A stretch of 64,000 nucleotides of DNA from Anaerolineales bacterium (GTDB lineage Bacteria; Chloroflexota; Anaerolineae; Anaerolineales; Villigracilaceae), in the NCBI GenBank assembly GCA_030583905.1, contig CP129481.1:496001-560000 (forward strand). Reading direction: 5' to 3'. Both the position numbers and the translations under genes were made by a program. Below are positions 50,955-60,231 of the stretch, piece by piece; within the stretch, counting starts at the first letter, position 1, and every line of letters starts with the position of its first letter. The notes under the pieces were generated by a model. It was not told the DNA's origin, did not search any database, and saw only the letters and a list, made by a program, of their open reading frames with translations.

Positions 50955-50988
50955 AAAAGGACTGGCTTTGTAAAGCCAGTCCTTTTTG
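50955..50988 (+). terminator. Terminator
   Basis: AAAAAGGACTGGCTTT and AAAGCCAGTCCTTTTT form a long perfect stem with A- and T-runs, between convergent transcription units. Confidence 0.92.
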
Positions 50989-51002
50989 TTTTCAAGAAGG
51001 TG

Positions 51003-52823
51003 CTACACAACCTTCTCACGCATCACAGAACTGACGTAATCCATGAGGGAGACAACAACAGCGATCGCGATCATCTGCGCACTGGCATCACGGTAGTTCA
51101 AGAGGTTGATATTTTGCTGGAGCAGAAAACCGATACCACCGCCGCCGACGAACCCGATGATGGTGGACATACGGACATTGATATCCCAGCGATACATGGT
51201 GTAGGAGATATACGGCGGGACGATCTGCGGAACGACCGCATAGATGATGGTTTGCAGGCGATTTGCGCCGGTGGCTTGTATGGCTTCTATGGGACCCGCC
51301 ATGATACTTTCCACTTGTTCGGAATACAACTTGGCAAGCGATGCAATGGTATGCAACGCCAGCGCAAGTGAACCAGCAAAAGGTCCGATCCCGACCCATA
51401 CGACAAAAACAATCGCCATCACCAGCGCCTCAACGGAACGTAACGCGTTGAAGATGGTACGAGCCACGTAATAAATGACAAGTCCGCTTGGGACCGCATC
51501 AGCAGGCTTGTAGAACAAGCTGGTTATAAGCCCCAACCCCGCACCGATCGCGCCGGCATACATGAAGAAACTCTGAACATCCTGAAATTGATAGAACCAG
51601 TTAATGATCGCAGCAAGGATGACAACAAGAGCTGCTCCAGCGGCAGTCGCCAGTATTATGTGGAGTAAATAGGCAGTGGTGCCTGTTTTTCGGCTCAGGG
51701 ATTCACCCCAGCGTCCTGCGAGACCGTTTAAGATGCCTGCGCCAGCGAGGGCAACCACCGCTTTTACCACCATGTTCAAGATATCACCGAGATCGCGGAT
51801 AAAGAATCCCAAAAATCCGAAATTGCCCATGGAAAGCCCCAACGATCTTCCTCCACTTAGGGCAAGGAATGCTATGAGGTAGAGCGCCAGGATGAAGATG
51901 AAGAACAGCGCAAGCAATGTCAGGATACGGGCAACTCTCAATCCCACGGATGGGTTGACGATCTCCTGTTGCGGCAGTGCCCAGCGCACACCTCTTACCA
52001 GAATAAATGGCGCTATGATCAAAACTGCCATGATAACTAGAAGATTGTTTGTCAATAACAGGCTGATCCGTTCCGCCTGGTCAGCCAACTGACTACCCAA
52101 ATACAAACCAACAGGAATAAGCAGAATGGAAAGTGATATGCCTGCAAGGGAATTGGTCACATCCTTCATCAGGTTGCGGGCGGCAAAGAAACTCAACGGG
52201 ATTGCAAACACGATGCCCAAGGTGGTTGCCAACAAAGCTAGAAAAACCGTTTCTATGATCTTATTCCACGTATCGTAGGCTGTTTTTGTCAATTGAGGAG
52301 CGCCTACGTTGCGACGGGTTATGGCTACGATCTCATGAGCATCTTCACTGGGGCGGTTCGGCAAGAGTACAGTGGCTTCAAATTCCCCGAATCGATCCAC
52401 TTCGATACTGGCAAGTTGCAAATTGACCCCGCTTTCAAACGGGACGAGGTTAAGAGGTCCGCGGGTCTGCGGTTCGAAGTTATATCCTTTTATTGTAATA
52501 TTCGTGCGAACATCACTGCAGGCGGGTGTGACAACCATATAAGGCTGTGACGGATCTTCATTGACTTCAGGCTCAAATCCCTCCGGAGGACACGGGATCA
52601 TGATCGGGGTGCGAACCTCAAACTCCTCCTTTTCATAGGTGAAGAAGTTGGGTCTGGCTAAGGCGCGAAGAATACGGAACAGTTGCTGCTGGCGGTGTTC
52701 GGATTTTGTCTCTGCAAGGTTGACCTGTGTAACTTGAAAGCCATAGGCATATACTACAAGAACTGCAATAATAAACAGACCAAGTCTTAGGGAACGAAAC
52801 GGGCTAGGTTTTTTGTCCTTCAT
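51003..52823 (-). CDS. phnE: Phosphonate ABC transporter permease PhnE, long form
   Basis: This 606-residue permease is about twice the usual PhnE length. After a first helix (13-33) comes an extracytoplasmic domain of about 150 residues with a TIG-like strand pattern (CSDVRTNITIKGYNFEP). The PhnE core begins near residue 180 (TVFLALLATTLGIVFAIPLS). Extra helices fill residues 240-440, and the coupling region EALVMAIVFVVWVGIGPF then GPIEAIQATGANRLQTIIY closes it. It is the last gene of phnDCE. The transported compound may be phosphonate, phosphite or another phosphorus compound. The extra N-terminal domain may bind the substrate-binding protein. Confidence 0.82.
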   Translation of the reverse strand: MKDKKPSPFRSLRLGLFIIAVLVVYAYGFQVTQVNLAETKSEHRQQQLFRILRALARPNFFTYEKEEFEVRTPIMIPCPPEGFEPEVNEDPSQPYMVVTPACSDVRTNITIKGYNFEPQTRGPLNLVPFESGVNLQLASIEVDRFGEFEATVLLPNRPSEDAHEIVAITRRNVGAPQLTKTAYDTWNKIIETVFLALLATTLGIVFAIPLSFFAARNLMKDVTNSLAGISLSILLIPVGLYLGSQLADQAERISLLLTNNLLVIMAVLIIAPFILVRGVRWALPQQEIVNPSVGLRVARILTLLALFFIFILALYLIAFLALSGGRSLGLSMGNFGFLGFFIRDLGDILNMVVKAVVALAGAGILNGLAGRWGESLSRKTGTTAYLLHIILATAAGAALVVILAAIINWFYQFQDVQSFFMYAGAIGAGLGLITSLFYKPADAVPSGLVIYYVARTIFNALRSVEALVMAIVFVVWVGIGPFAGSLALALHTIASLAKLYSEQVESIMAGPIEAIQATGANRLQTIIYAVVPQIVPPYISYTMYRWDINVRMSTIIGFVGGGGIGFLLQQNINLLNYRDASAQMIAIAVVVSLMDYVSSVMREKVV

Positions 52824-52833
52824 GATGCATCCT

Positions 52834-53586
52834 CTATCCTACACGTTCCGCATCGCGGCCGTAAATCTCTTTGAATTTGACATCATCGATCTCTTTGGGC
52901 GAACCGTCAAACATCAGTTTTCCTTCATTAAGAGCCACTACGCGGTCGGCATAACGGTGTACCAAATCCAGAAAGTGCAGACTGCATAACACTGTTACGC
53001 CATCCTCTTTATTGATCATTTCCAGGTATTGCATGATGCTGTGCGCCAGAACTGGATCGAGGCTTGCAACGGGTTCATCCGCCAATATCATTTCAGGGTT
53101 CTGCATCATGGCACGCGCCACCCCCACGCGTTGCTGCTGCCCGCCGCTTAGTTCATCAGCACGGTGGTTGGCTTTATCAGCGATGCCAACCCGTTCCAAT
53201 TGCTTGAATGCGTTTTCCACATCACTTTTTGGAAAGCGGTTGACCAGACTCCAAGCGGGATTGACATATCCCAGGCGCCCAGCAAGCACATTTGTGAGAA
53301 CAGAAGAGCGGTGAACAAGGTTGAAATGCTGGAATACCATGCCGATCTTGCGGCGGACGCGGCGTAATTCATCGTCGGAAGCGTCTGTTACATCCACCCC
53401 ATTCCAAAGTATCTTTCCATCGGTTGGTTCGATCAGGCGATTAATGCAACGCAACAGCGTTGATTTACCGGAACCGCTCAAGCCGATCACAGCCAAGAAT
53501 TGACCTTTTGGCACATCAAAACTTACATCCGTCAGGGCTTGGACGCCGCCATCATAGATTTTTGTCAGGTTTTGAATTTTTAGCAT
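52834..53586 (-). CDS. phnC: Phosphonate ABC transporter ATP-binding protein PhnC
   Basis: This 250-residue ATPase drives phosphonate import. Walker A is GLSGSGKST near residues 31-39, the signature ELSGGQQQRVGVARAMMQNP and Walker B MILADEPVASLDP. The PhnC-type features GMVFQHFNLVHRSSVLTNVL and RLGYVNPAWSL lie between them. The ATG at 53586 (MLKIQNLTKIYDG) is used; the longer frame needs a TTG. It lies between phnD and phnE, with a hairpin after phnD. Confidence 0.93.
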   Translation of the reverse strand: MLKIQNLTKIYDGGVQALTDVSFDVPKGQFLAVIGLSGSGKSTLLRCINRLIEPTDGKILWNGVDVTDASDDELRRVRRKIGMVFQHFNLVHRSSVLTNVLAGRLGYVNPAWSLVNRFPKSDVENAFKQLERVGIADKANHRADELSGGQQQRVGVARAMMQNPEMILADEPVASLDPVLAHSIMQYLEMINKEDGVTVLCSLHFLDLVHRYADRVVALNEGKLMFDGSPKEIDDVKFKEIYGRDAERVG

Positions 53587-53627
53587 GATTATCACCGCCA
53601 ATGGAAGAAAAAGGTTGTAAGTACAAA

Positions 53628-53658
53628 ATCCCGGACAGGGGAGACCCCTGTCCGGGAT
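53628..53658 (-). terminator. Intercistronic hairpin between phnD and phnC
   Basis: ATCCCGGACAGGGG and CCCCTGTCCGGGAT form a perfect 14-bp stem with an AGA loop. It would protect or partly end the phnD message so that the binding protein is made in excess. Confidence 0.85.
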
Positions 53659-53676
53659 GAATGCTACCGGGACAGA

Positions 53677-54801
53677 TTATTGACCAAGTCCTTCAAGGGT
53701 GTAGCCTGAAGCTTCCACCATCTTGCGAACAACATCATATTCTGCATCCGTTGCCGCTTCGATGCCGGTCCAGCCATAGAAATCCTGATTGCCGATTGAT
53801 TCATTCCAGGCATCAGTTCCAGCGAAAGCCACCAAGGCGGCTTCGATCTGGGCGCGCAAGTCGGCGGGGAATTCAGGACCGAAGGAGAGCGTATCGTTGG
53901 GAATGCCGGTGGAGATCATCAAAATGCGGGTCTTCTGCATGATATCCGGGGCTTCCGTGCGGATGCTGGCGCGGGCATCCAGTACGCGGTATTCGCCATT
54001 GGGTCCGCACAATAAGCGGGATCCATCAGCATTCGGACCGCAGGTATCGATCACATCTTCAGGGAGGTCGGGATTTTCAAACGACCATTCAACACCGCCT
54101 TCGGGATGCAAGTAGGGGCTGTAGAAGGTGGTAGCGAAATCCACAGAGCCATTGTAAAGGGCGAGAGCTGCACCATTGTGGCTGCCGCCAGTTTCAAAGT
54201 GAACGGGCTCAATACCGGCTTCCTGGAACATGACCAACGGGACCATGTAACCGGAGGTGGAGCCGGGATCGCCATAACCCCAAGTCAGACCATCCAAGTC
54301 TTCAAGGGAGTCAATGTCACTGTCACGCGGGACCAAGATCTGAGCCCAGTATTCGGAAAAACCGAAGCGGACAGCTTTGAAGGCAACATCCACGCCACAC
54401 AACTGGCTGGCAAGTGCGTACCCCAAACCAGGGATGAACGCCATGGTGTCGGCAGGGGATGCACACATCTCTTCAATGGTGGCTGCATAGGAGGTCGGCA
54501 CAACAACTTCAAAGGTCAAGCCGGTGGCTTCGTTAAGGGCTTGAGCCATGATCTCACCGCCGCTCACAATGACCTGCGCGTCCACGGAGGGGACGAACAA
54601 GACTTTGATGGGGTGTTCCGGGGAGCCGATTTCCGGCGCGGGTTCTTCGGTGGGTTCAGGTACTGCGGTCGGCGGCACCGCCGTGGGTTCTTCAACCGGC
54701 TCAGGGGCAGGAGCCTCTGTGGCGGCTGGACCGCATGCGCTGAGGATCATCGCAACGGACACGATGAGCGCCAGCAGGACAAAAGACATACGTTTGTTCA
54801 T
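53677..54801 (-). CDS. phnD: Phosphonate/phosphite-binding lipoprotein PhnD
   Basis: This 374-residue periplasmic-type binding protein is anchored as a lipoprotein (VSVAMILSACGPAATEAP; Cys 23) followed by a Pro/Glu-rich linker. The binding domain begins at HPIKVLFVPSVDAQVIVSGG, and SPADTMAFIPGLGYALASQL with DLDGLTWGYGDPGSTSGYMV are family features. It captures phosphonate, phosphite or a related anion for PhnCE. It leads the operon. A small GGGGTGGACGTCACCCC hairpin (54836-54852) lies in its upstream region. Confidence 0.9.
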   Translation of the reverse strand: MNKRMSFVLLALIVSVAMILSACGPAATEAPAPEPVEEPTAVPPTAVPEPTEEPAPEIGSPEHPIKVLFVPSVDAQVIVSGGEIMAQALNEATGLTFEVVVPTSYAATIEEMCASPADTMAFIPGLGYALASQLCGVDVAFKAVRFGFSEYWAQILVPRDSDIDSLEDLDGLTWGYGDPGSTSGYMVPLVMFQEAGIEPVHFETGGSHNGAALALYNGSVDFATTFYSPYLHPEGGVEWSFENPDLPEDVIDTCGPNADGSRLLCGPNGEYRVLDARASIRTEAPDIMQKTRILMISTGIPNDTLSFGPEFPADLRAQIEAALVAFAGTDAWNESIGNQDFYGWTGIEAATDAEYDVVRKMVEASGYTLEGLGQ

Positions 54802-54948
54802 GGTTTCTCCTCTTTCACAACGTTAGATTCTACCGGGGTGGACGTCACCCCTGACCTTAGGATAATAACGCAAACATTGGGGATGAACAAGTGCCTATTT
54901 CTTAAAAAATGGGTTTGCAGGGTAAGGTTTGAATTCGTTGTATGTATA

Positions 54949-57294
54949 TCAATCCTGGGTTTGAGCCTTCGTTTCATCTTTAACAAGGAATGCAACCGCC
55001 CGGCTCTTCTGTGAATCCATTACCAGATCCATGTGGTGATGCGGGCGATAGTCATGGACAGCGATCAAATGCAGAGCGGAGAGGACGCGCGGATTATCGA
55101 TGGAGATGAATTCCTTGATGCGATTCGGCGTTCGATAGAAAAATTCCCGGTTGAACACCGTATCCATATCATCGAGAAAGACCGCCAGCGGATAAATGTT
55201 CGCTTCCATCAAGTCTTGAAAAAAGTGAGTACCAAAGGACGGTTCGGGAGAGGCGCCAATGGATTCACCCGCCAATTCCACCAAGGCGCGGGCATTATAG
55301 ATATCACCATACGCGATGTGCACGCCAAGGTCGGGAGTGGATGTGCCCCAGCGCCCCGGACCAACCGCGATGTACACCTCGTCCTTCATGAGCGCATTGA
55401 ATTGCCCAATGGCGCGCTCCAGCGCAGTCCGCTCTGCCTGCGATTCAAGGCTGAAATACCCTTCCGATGGGACGAAAAGAACATAACGGATGTTTTGGAT
55501 CGCTCCCTGAGGAACCATTCGCGATGTGGAGAACACAATATTTTCATTCCGCAAGTCGCTTGGGATCTGCACTTCTCCCGATTCTTGAATATGGCTTTGC
55601 GGGCGGCATTGCAGAAGGGTGATGCGAACTTCAGACCGCTGTTCGTCAGGCGTAAGAAGCTCCAATGTGAATTCGGTATCCACCGGGGATCCATAATGAG
55701 TTTCAAGCAGTTTCAATGCTTCGCGGATCGATGCGGCAAAAGGCGTACGGGATAACAATCCGTTGAAGTTGATCACCATTTTTTCGGGTGGGGCGATCCG
55801 TGAGCGGATGGCAGCGAGATACCCTTCCTCCACGATCTGGGCAATATAACGCACTGCTTCATAATCCACGCCAATAAGCTCACGGACAGGGAGCGTAACA
55901 AAATCGTTTTTATCAAGATCAATGACATCCACACTCCGTTGCGAGTAGCTTTGTGTCGCGCGGACATCGGATGAGGGAGTCAACGTAGGGTGACTAAGCG
56001 CCACGAGGCGGGGATAATCATCCGCGACCACATCCACTGCGCGGGTGCCCAACCCCCAGACAAGACGCAAAAATCCGTCTTCCTGCTTGATCTGCGGTGA
56101 CCAACGGTATAGGTTGCGGCTGAAAGCGACCCCGGCGGCGTGCGGTAAATAATAATTTCCCCAACGCCTTCCCTCCACAAACTGGATAAGGATGCCGATA
56201 CGCTCATCATAATCCGCCAAGTCTTTGAGGTGACGATAAAGCAGCGCATCGGGATCCAGTACACTGGCATAGATCTTTGCAATGGCATCTGTCAGCTTGG
56301 AAAGTTTCCGGTCTAGCTCCCCTTGATTCGGGAGAAAGATGCTTTCATATTTCCCGGCGAAGGAGTTTCCAAAGTTGTCCTCCAGCAAACTGGAGGAACG
56401 GACAATGAGAGGCGTATCCCCTGCCTCGGCAAGGATTTCCTCCAACCGCTCGATGATCTCCGGCGGAAACTTGCCATCGGCAAATTCGGCACACAGCACA
56501 GGATAGTCCGCGCGCATCTCTTCCTCGGTTTTATATTTCTGGTCATTCCAGTGCATCAACCCGTTTAATGACAGAAAGTTATAGAAAACATCCGAACCGA
56601 GGTAATAGGAGGTGGGGATCTTGAATCGCTCGCGAACTTCCTGTGGGGCGGTTTCCTTGATGATTCGGTGAGCGAGCAGCATCCCTGCGGCTTTTCCGCC
56701 GATCTTACCGCCGCCGATCTTGCGCCGATGGATCTCCTTGAAATCATCCACAGTGAACCAGTGACGCGCCATCTTGATGTATTTCAACTGGTCGCTGATC
56801 ATGGTGCGGATGAGCACGACCTTCAATTCCTTCAAGCGCGCCTCGTACCTCCCCCGGTCTGGTTCCGCCATGGACTCGATCATCGCCGCCTGTTCGAATA
56901 CCATGTCCTGCGGGGCAAGTTCAGGGTTGAACCAGATGAACTCCACATCATCCCTGCCGCGTTCCGCCAGCATTTGCCGCACGAGGGTCTCAAACTCGGC
57001 ATACGGCAGGTTGTAGGCGAAGTAAAAATCCGTCAACGAATCCCGGACGCGCTGCAAGCGCTCTTCCCAGACATCCGCTTTTTCCTCTTCGTAGGGATTA
57101 TGCAGCCCCTCACGCGTCTGCGACTCGACCGCTTTCCGCTTTGCTTCATCATCAAACGCTTCACGTGTAATGACTCCGCGATTAAATAGCGTTTTACGCA
57201 TGTAGTGACGGATACGCCTGCTCAGAATTGGATACTGACTTAAGGCAAGGAATATTCTGGTGACGTTATCTTCGGAAAGACTGGGGAAGGTCAT
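54949..57294 (-). CDS. PEP/pyruvate-binding domain protein
   Basis: This 781-residue protein contains an ATP-grasp-like pyruvate phosphate dikinase N-terminal domain. GGKIGGKAAGMLLAHRII (near 198-215), PLIVRSSSLLEDNFGNSFAGKYESIF and LVWGLGTRAVDVVADDYPRL are the nucleotide-site segments. The mobile phosphohistidine domain of PPDK or PpsA is not visible, so it is not a full enzyme. The first 150 residues are helical and unrelated. A phosphotransfer or regulatory role on PEP/pyruvate metabolism is possible. It is monocistronic between phnD and the lamin-tail gene. Confidence 0.72.
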   Translation of the reverse strand: MTFPSLSEDNVTRIFLALSQYPILSRRIRHYMRKTLFNRGVITREAFDDEAKRKAVESQTREGLHNPYEEEKADVWEERLQRVRDSLTDFYFAYNLPYAEFETLVRQMLAERGRDDVEFIWFNPELAPQDMVFEQAAMIESMAEPDRGRYEARLKELKVVLIRTMISDQLKYIKMARHWFTVDDFKEIHRRKIGGGKIGGKAAGMLLAHRIIKETAPQEVRERFKIPTSYYLGSDVFYNFLSLNGLMHWNDQKYKTEEEMRADYPVLCAEFADGKFPPEIIERLEEILAEAGDTPLIVRSSSLLEDNFGNSFAGKYESIFLPNQGELDRKLSKLTDAIAKIYASVLDPDALLYRHLKDLADYDERIGILIQFVEGRRWGNYYLPHAAGVAFSRNLYRWSPQIKQEDGFLRLVWGLGTRAVDVVADDYPRLVALSHPTLTPSSDVRATQSYSQRSVDVIDLDKNDFVTLPVRELIGVDYEAVRYIAQIVEEGYLAAIRSRIAPPEKMVINFNGLLSRTPFAASIREALKLLETHYGSPVDTEFTLELLTPDEQRSEVRITLLQCRPQSHIQESGEVQIPSDLRNENIVFSTSRMVPQGAIQNIRYVLFVPSEGYFSLESQAERTALERAIGQFNALMKDEVYIAVGPGRWGTSTPDLGVHIAYGDIYNARALVELAGESIGASPEPSFGTHFFQDLMEANIYPLAVFLDDMDTVFNREFFYRTPNRIKEFISIDNPRVLSALHLIAVHDYRPHHHMDLVMDSQKSRAVAFLVKDETKAQTQD

Positions 57295-57329
57295 GGATGC
57301 ATCAAAGTTATGTAAGATTTAGCGGAAAC

Positions 57330-57358
57330 ATGCAAGAAGCACCGGGGATTTCTTGCAT
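57330..57358 (-). terminator. Hairpin after the lamin-tail gene
   Basis: ATGCAAGAA and TTCTTGCAT form a 9-bp stem with an 11-base loop, just beyond the stop of the minus-strand surface protein gene. Confidence 0.45.
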
Positions 57359-57367
57359 TCAAGCAGT

Positions 57368-59314
57368 CTATTCAAAATACGATTCCCATTTGCTGGTATT
57401 GGATTGGAGCATCCTCCAACCCAGCCAGCCGTACCGGTCCCAATAATAGGGATTCCAAATGTTCGTGCCATAACTACGGCATTCCGCCGTGAGAAAATCA
57501 GACGGAATAGTGTCGGGCAGTTCGCAAACAAGAGATTCATAACCGCCGCCCGGCATGGATGGGACCGTACCTTCACGTGTATTAACCAGATTTGGGGTGG
57601 GAATGCAGTCTTCGAACCACGATCCAAAGAATTCCCGATCGGGCATGCGGCAGAAGGAGCGGTCGGGAGTTCCTGCAAATGAATAGGTATAGGCGTCGAT
57701 GATGGTCCTGCCGGGGTTGATCAAGCGGACGGTCTCGCCGCCGTCGCTGAGCAGCAGGTTGGTTTGCGAACCGTAAAAGACCACCCGTTCGCCCGGTCTT
57801 AGTGAAACCGACGGCAGGACAAAGGCTGCCTCGGCATTCACGGCATCCAACTGCCAGCCGCTCAGGTCTTCAGTGACGGGACCAAGATTCTTGATCTCGA
57901 TGAATTCATCGAAAACATCCACCTTGCCATCTTGATTCCAATCAAAGCCGGGGCGCGCAAGGATCTCGTTGATGACGAGGCGCGGGATAACAACAAGGGT
58001 CGGCACTCGGGATGGTGTGGGCGTACGCGTAGGGGTGCGGAATGGCGTGGCAGTTGGTGTGACGTTGACCGCCCAATTTGCCTGTTTCGGGGAGCCGCGC
58101 ACCAGAGCAGTATCACGATTAATGGCAAAGGGTGTGCCGCCAAACGTGAACCAGGCATTTGCCCCGTCCAAAATTTTTCCGCGCCGTTCCATACTGGCGT
58201 ACGTCGTTGCAGCAGTGCCGGCATACCATCCAGATTGCCTGCCAAGGTTGGCAGAGTCGATGAAGGTTCCTTGTGCGTTGTACAAGCGCAGAATGACAAC
58301 ACCATCGTTCGGGAGCGCTGTTGAAAATGCCTTGTCCACTATCACGTTATTAAAAATGTTTAGCGCACGTCCCAGCAAAAAGAACCCGCCAGCGGGGATC
58401 TCATCATCACCGTTGAAGATTATAAAATCTATCTCTCCATCACCTCTATCCATTGTTATTTTCCAGCCATCCAAGTTTAGTGAACTGGATAGAGTGTTGT
58501 GCAGTTCGATCCACTCATCATTCGTACGCGTGGATGATGTACCAGACCAGGCAACTTCGTTGATGAGAACAGACAACGGTCCCGTGACCGGGGTAGCGGT
58601 GCTGCTCGGCGTGGATGTGCGGGTTTGCGTGACGGTGGGAGTATTGGTTGGTGTTCCCGTTTCGGTTGGAGTGTTGGTAATTGTGGGCGTAGGTGTCGGA
58701 ATGATAGAAGAATTCGGCTGTTTTGGAGTACCGTTTATTGGATTTCCACTCGCATCTAGTCCATTTCTTGTAATTCCATCATTTGAAACCCAAGATGATG
58801 GACCATCTGGATCGCCCGTTTTTCGCTCCATGCTATAGAAGCCAGTTGTATTTCCAGCAAGCCAAACAGTACTCCCCTCATTGGCAGTGTCTATCAAATT
58901 ATTGCTTTCATCACGTAATTCCAAGTTCTCAGCCGGAGCGTTTCCAAGAGCACCAGTGTATATCTGATCAGCCGGAATGTCATTTACAGTAGTGTCAGCA
59001 GTGCGTTCTAATAAGTAATATCCATTTGCAGGTATGATTCCAGTTAATATAATATTTGGGGTTCCATCAATTGCTCTCAGTGTCCACCCATTCAAATTAA
59101 TATCAACAGCACCTGGGTTATATAGTTCAATCCATTCAGCATTTACATTGGCTTGCGTTCCTGCCCATGCAATTTCATTAAAAATAACCTCCATGGTTCC
59201 AGAGTAAACTGGCTTCGCCTCGACCCGCTCCAAACGCGGAGCGAACATCCCTGCGCCAAGTGCGATCAACAGGGAAACGACGAGAAGCAAGCGCGGAAGT
59301 CTGTTCTTTTGCAT
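57368..59314 (-). CDS. Secreted surface protein with three lamin-tail domains
   Basis: This 648-residue protein has a signal peptide (MQKNRLPRLLLVVSLLIALG). Three lamin-tail domains follow, at about 40-195, 244-400 and 445-550, each with an IxxNEIAW- or INEV/ILAR-like start, a WIELYNP or WIELHNT strand and a GWxL strand. Mucin-like Thr/Pro linkers separate them, and a Trp/Tyr-rich tail closes the protein (WNPYYWDRYGWLGW). Such domains occur in exported proteins and may bind surfaces or polymers. DNA for the first domain (about 58,680-59,170) is visibly richer in A and T than the rest, which suggests a mosaic origin. Confidence 0.8.
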   Translation of the reverse strand: MQKNRLPRLLLVVSLLIALGAGMFAPRLERVEAKPVYSGTMEVIFNEIAWAGTQANVNAEWIELYNPGAVDINLNGWTLRAIDGTPNIILTGIIPANGYYLLERTADTTVNDIPADQIYTGALGNAPAENLELRDESNNLIDTANEGSTVWLAGNTTGFYSMERKTGDPDGPSSWVSNDGITRNGLDASGNPINGTPKQPNSSIIPTPTPTITNTPTETGTPTNTPTVTQTRTSTPSSTATPVTGPLSVLINEVAWSGTSSTRTNDEWIELHNTLSSSLNLDGWKITMDRGDGEIDFIIFNGDDEIPAGGFFLLGRALNIFNNVIVDKAFSTALPNDGVVILRLYNAQGTFIDSANLGRQSGWYAGTAATTYASMERRGKILDGANAWFTFGGTPFAINRDTALVRGSPKQANWAVNVTPTATPFRTPTRTPTPSRVPTLVVIPRLVINEILARPGFDWNQDGKVDVFDEFIEIKNLGPVTEDLSGWQLDAVNAEAAFVLPSVSLRPGERVVFYGSQTNLLLSDGGETVRLINPGRTIIDAYTYSFAGTPDRSFCRMPDREFFGSWFEDCIPTPNLVNTREGTVPSMPGGGYESLVCELPDTIPSDFLTAECRSYGTNIWNPYYWDRYGWLGWRMLQSNTSKWESYFE

Positions 59315-59470
59315 GGGAACACGTCAGCGTGGCACCAGCTCACGCGCGGAAGCAACCGTCGGCGGCGCGTGAAGCGAATACCCGCTTAAGAAGGATTATA
59401 CCCGTCGTATTTATAATTTGTGAATAAAACGGGCAGTTACGCCACCCTGCGCGGGGATGTCTAAAACATC

Positions 59471-59511
59471 AGGCGGCGCATTCACCAATAAAAGACGCCG
59501 CCTCGTTTTTT
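59471..59511 (+). terminator. Hairpin with T-run at the end of spoVS
   Basis: AGGCGGCG and CGCCGCCT form an 8-bp stem followed by CGTTTTTTAT on the plus strand. On the minus strand it covers the last base pairs of spoVS and the sequence behind it. The 195-base gap also has a TATAAT (minus strand, 59395-59400) that may serve the surface protein gene. Confidence 0.5.
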
Positions 59512-59782
59512 ATGTAGTTGGCACCCGCACCTCGACCACCAACTTGATCGCCGTGCGCACCTTCTCTTCGATCTCCACATCCACGAACTCGGGGACGCAG
59601 AACACCTCGATCCCGTCGTTCTTGAGATAACTGGAGGCAAGCACCAATGCCTTTACCGCCTGATTGACGGCGCCCGCTCCAATGGCTTGCACTTCTGCCC
59701 GCTTGTGCTCGCGGATCACGCCCGCGATCGCCCCGGCAACTGCAGAGGTACGGGAGTTGGCTGAAACTTTGATCATATCCAT
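59510..59782 (-). CDS. spoVS: Stage V sporulation protein S (SpoVS)
   Basis: SpoVS is a small Alba-like-fold protein that affects septum formation and coat maturation in Bacillus; it also occurs in non-sporulating phyla. The 90 residues begin MDMIKVSANSRTSAVAGAIAG and continue IREHKRAEVQAIGAGAVNQAVKALVLA, here from about residue 24, which is very close to the family consensus. GGGAGG lies 5 bases before the ATG. It is the last gene to the left of the gene-free stretch with DnaA boxes. A role in nucleic-acid binding is suggested by the fold. Confidence 0.93.
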   Translation of the reverse strand: MDMIKVSANSRTSAVAGAIAGVIREHKRAEVQAIGAGAVNQAVKALVLASSYLKNDGIEVFCVPEFVDVEIEEKVRTAIKLVVEVRVPTT

Positions 59783-59822
59783 GGCAACCTCCCAAGGTTG
59801 GCAAAGAGGGGACAAACGTACA

Positions 59823-60231
59823 TGTGGATTGTACAGGAATCCCTTAATAGATTCAAGCAGTATATTAGTATGATTATGGATTCGTAATAGTAGTAGGGGC
59901 TGTGGATAGTGTGGATAGATAACGTACGACCCTATATATGGGTTCGGATGCCGCGCCTCCCACCAGACCTGCGGGTTAACTCGACTCCCAAGCCTTCTCC
60001 ATACTGTGGATTTCTCTGTTGCAACTTTTCAACAGAATGAATGATCTAAAAAGAGCGCTTTTGATGATTTTTCCATATATCGGTATATCAAAAAAACACC
60101 CCCCATATATGGGGGCAAGCCTTTCTTAACTTGTCTGACCTTTTCTCTCATAAAAAGGGCTCTTGTCCACAGGGCAGGGGAGTTTTCCACAATTTACTGG
60201 CAGTTATCCACAGATTTTGGCTTGTGGACGG
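59823..60231. other. Candidate chromosomal replication origin (DnaA-box cluster)
   Basis: The 596-base gap between spoVS and the next gene contains no open frame of interest but many 9-mers near the DnaA box TTATCCACA. The exact 9/9 box is at 60204. Boxes with 8/9 are TTTTCCACA at 60183, TTGTCCACA at 60163 and two tandem TGTGGATAG copies at 59901 and 59910. Weaker forms lie at 59823, 60005 and 60223. An AT-rich block (60068-60096) that could unwind and an AT-rich right edge are present. Genes diverge at this point. dnaA is not adjacent, so this is a candidate only. Confidence 0.6.

Noticed and set aside
57969-58838. 289-codon open frame opposite the lamin-tail gene, with Val/Gly repeats
   Set aside because: The repeats are the complement of Thr/Pro linker codons; no start signal.
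59315-59400. Possible riboswitch upstream of the lamin-tail gene
   Set aside because: The GC-rich leader folds, but I could not match it to c-di-GMP, cobalamin or other known riboswitch cores.
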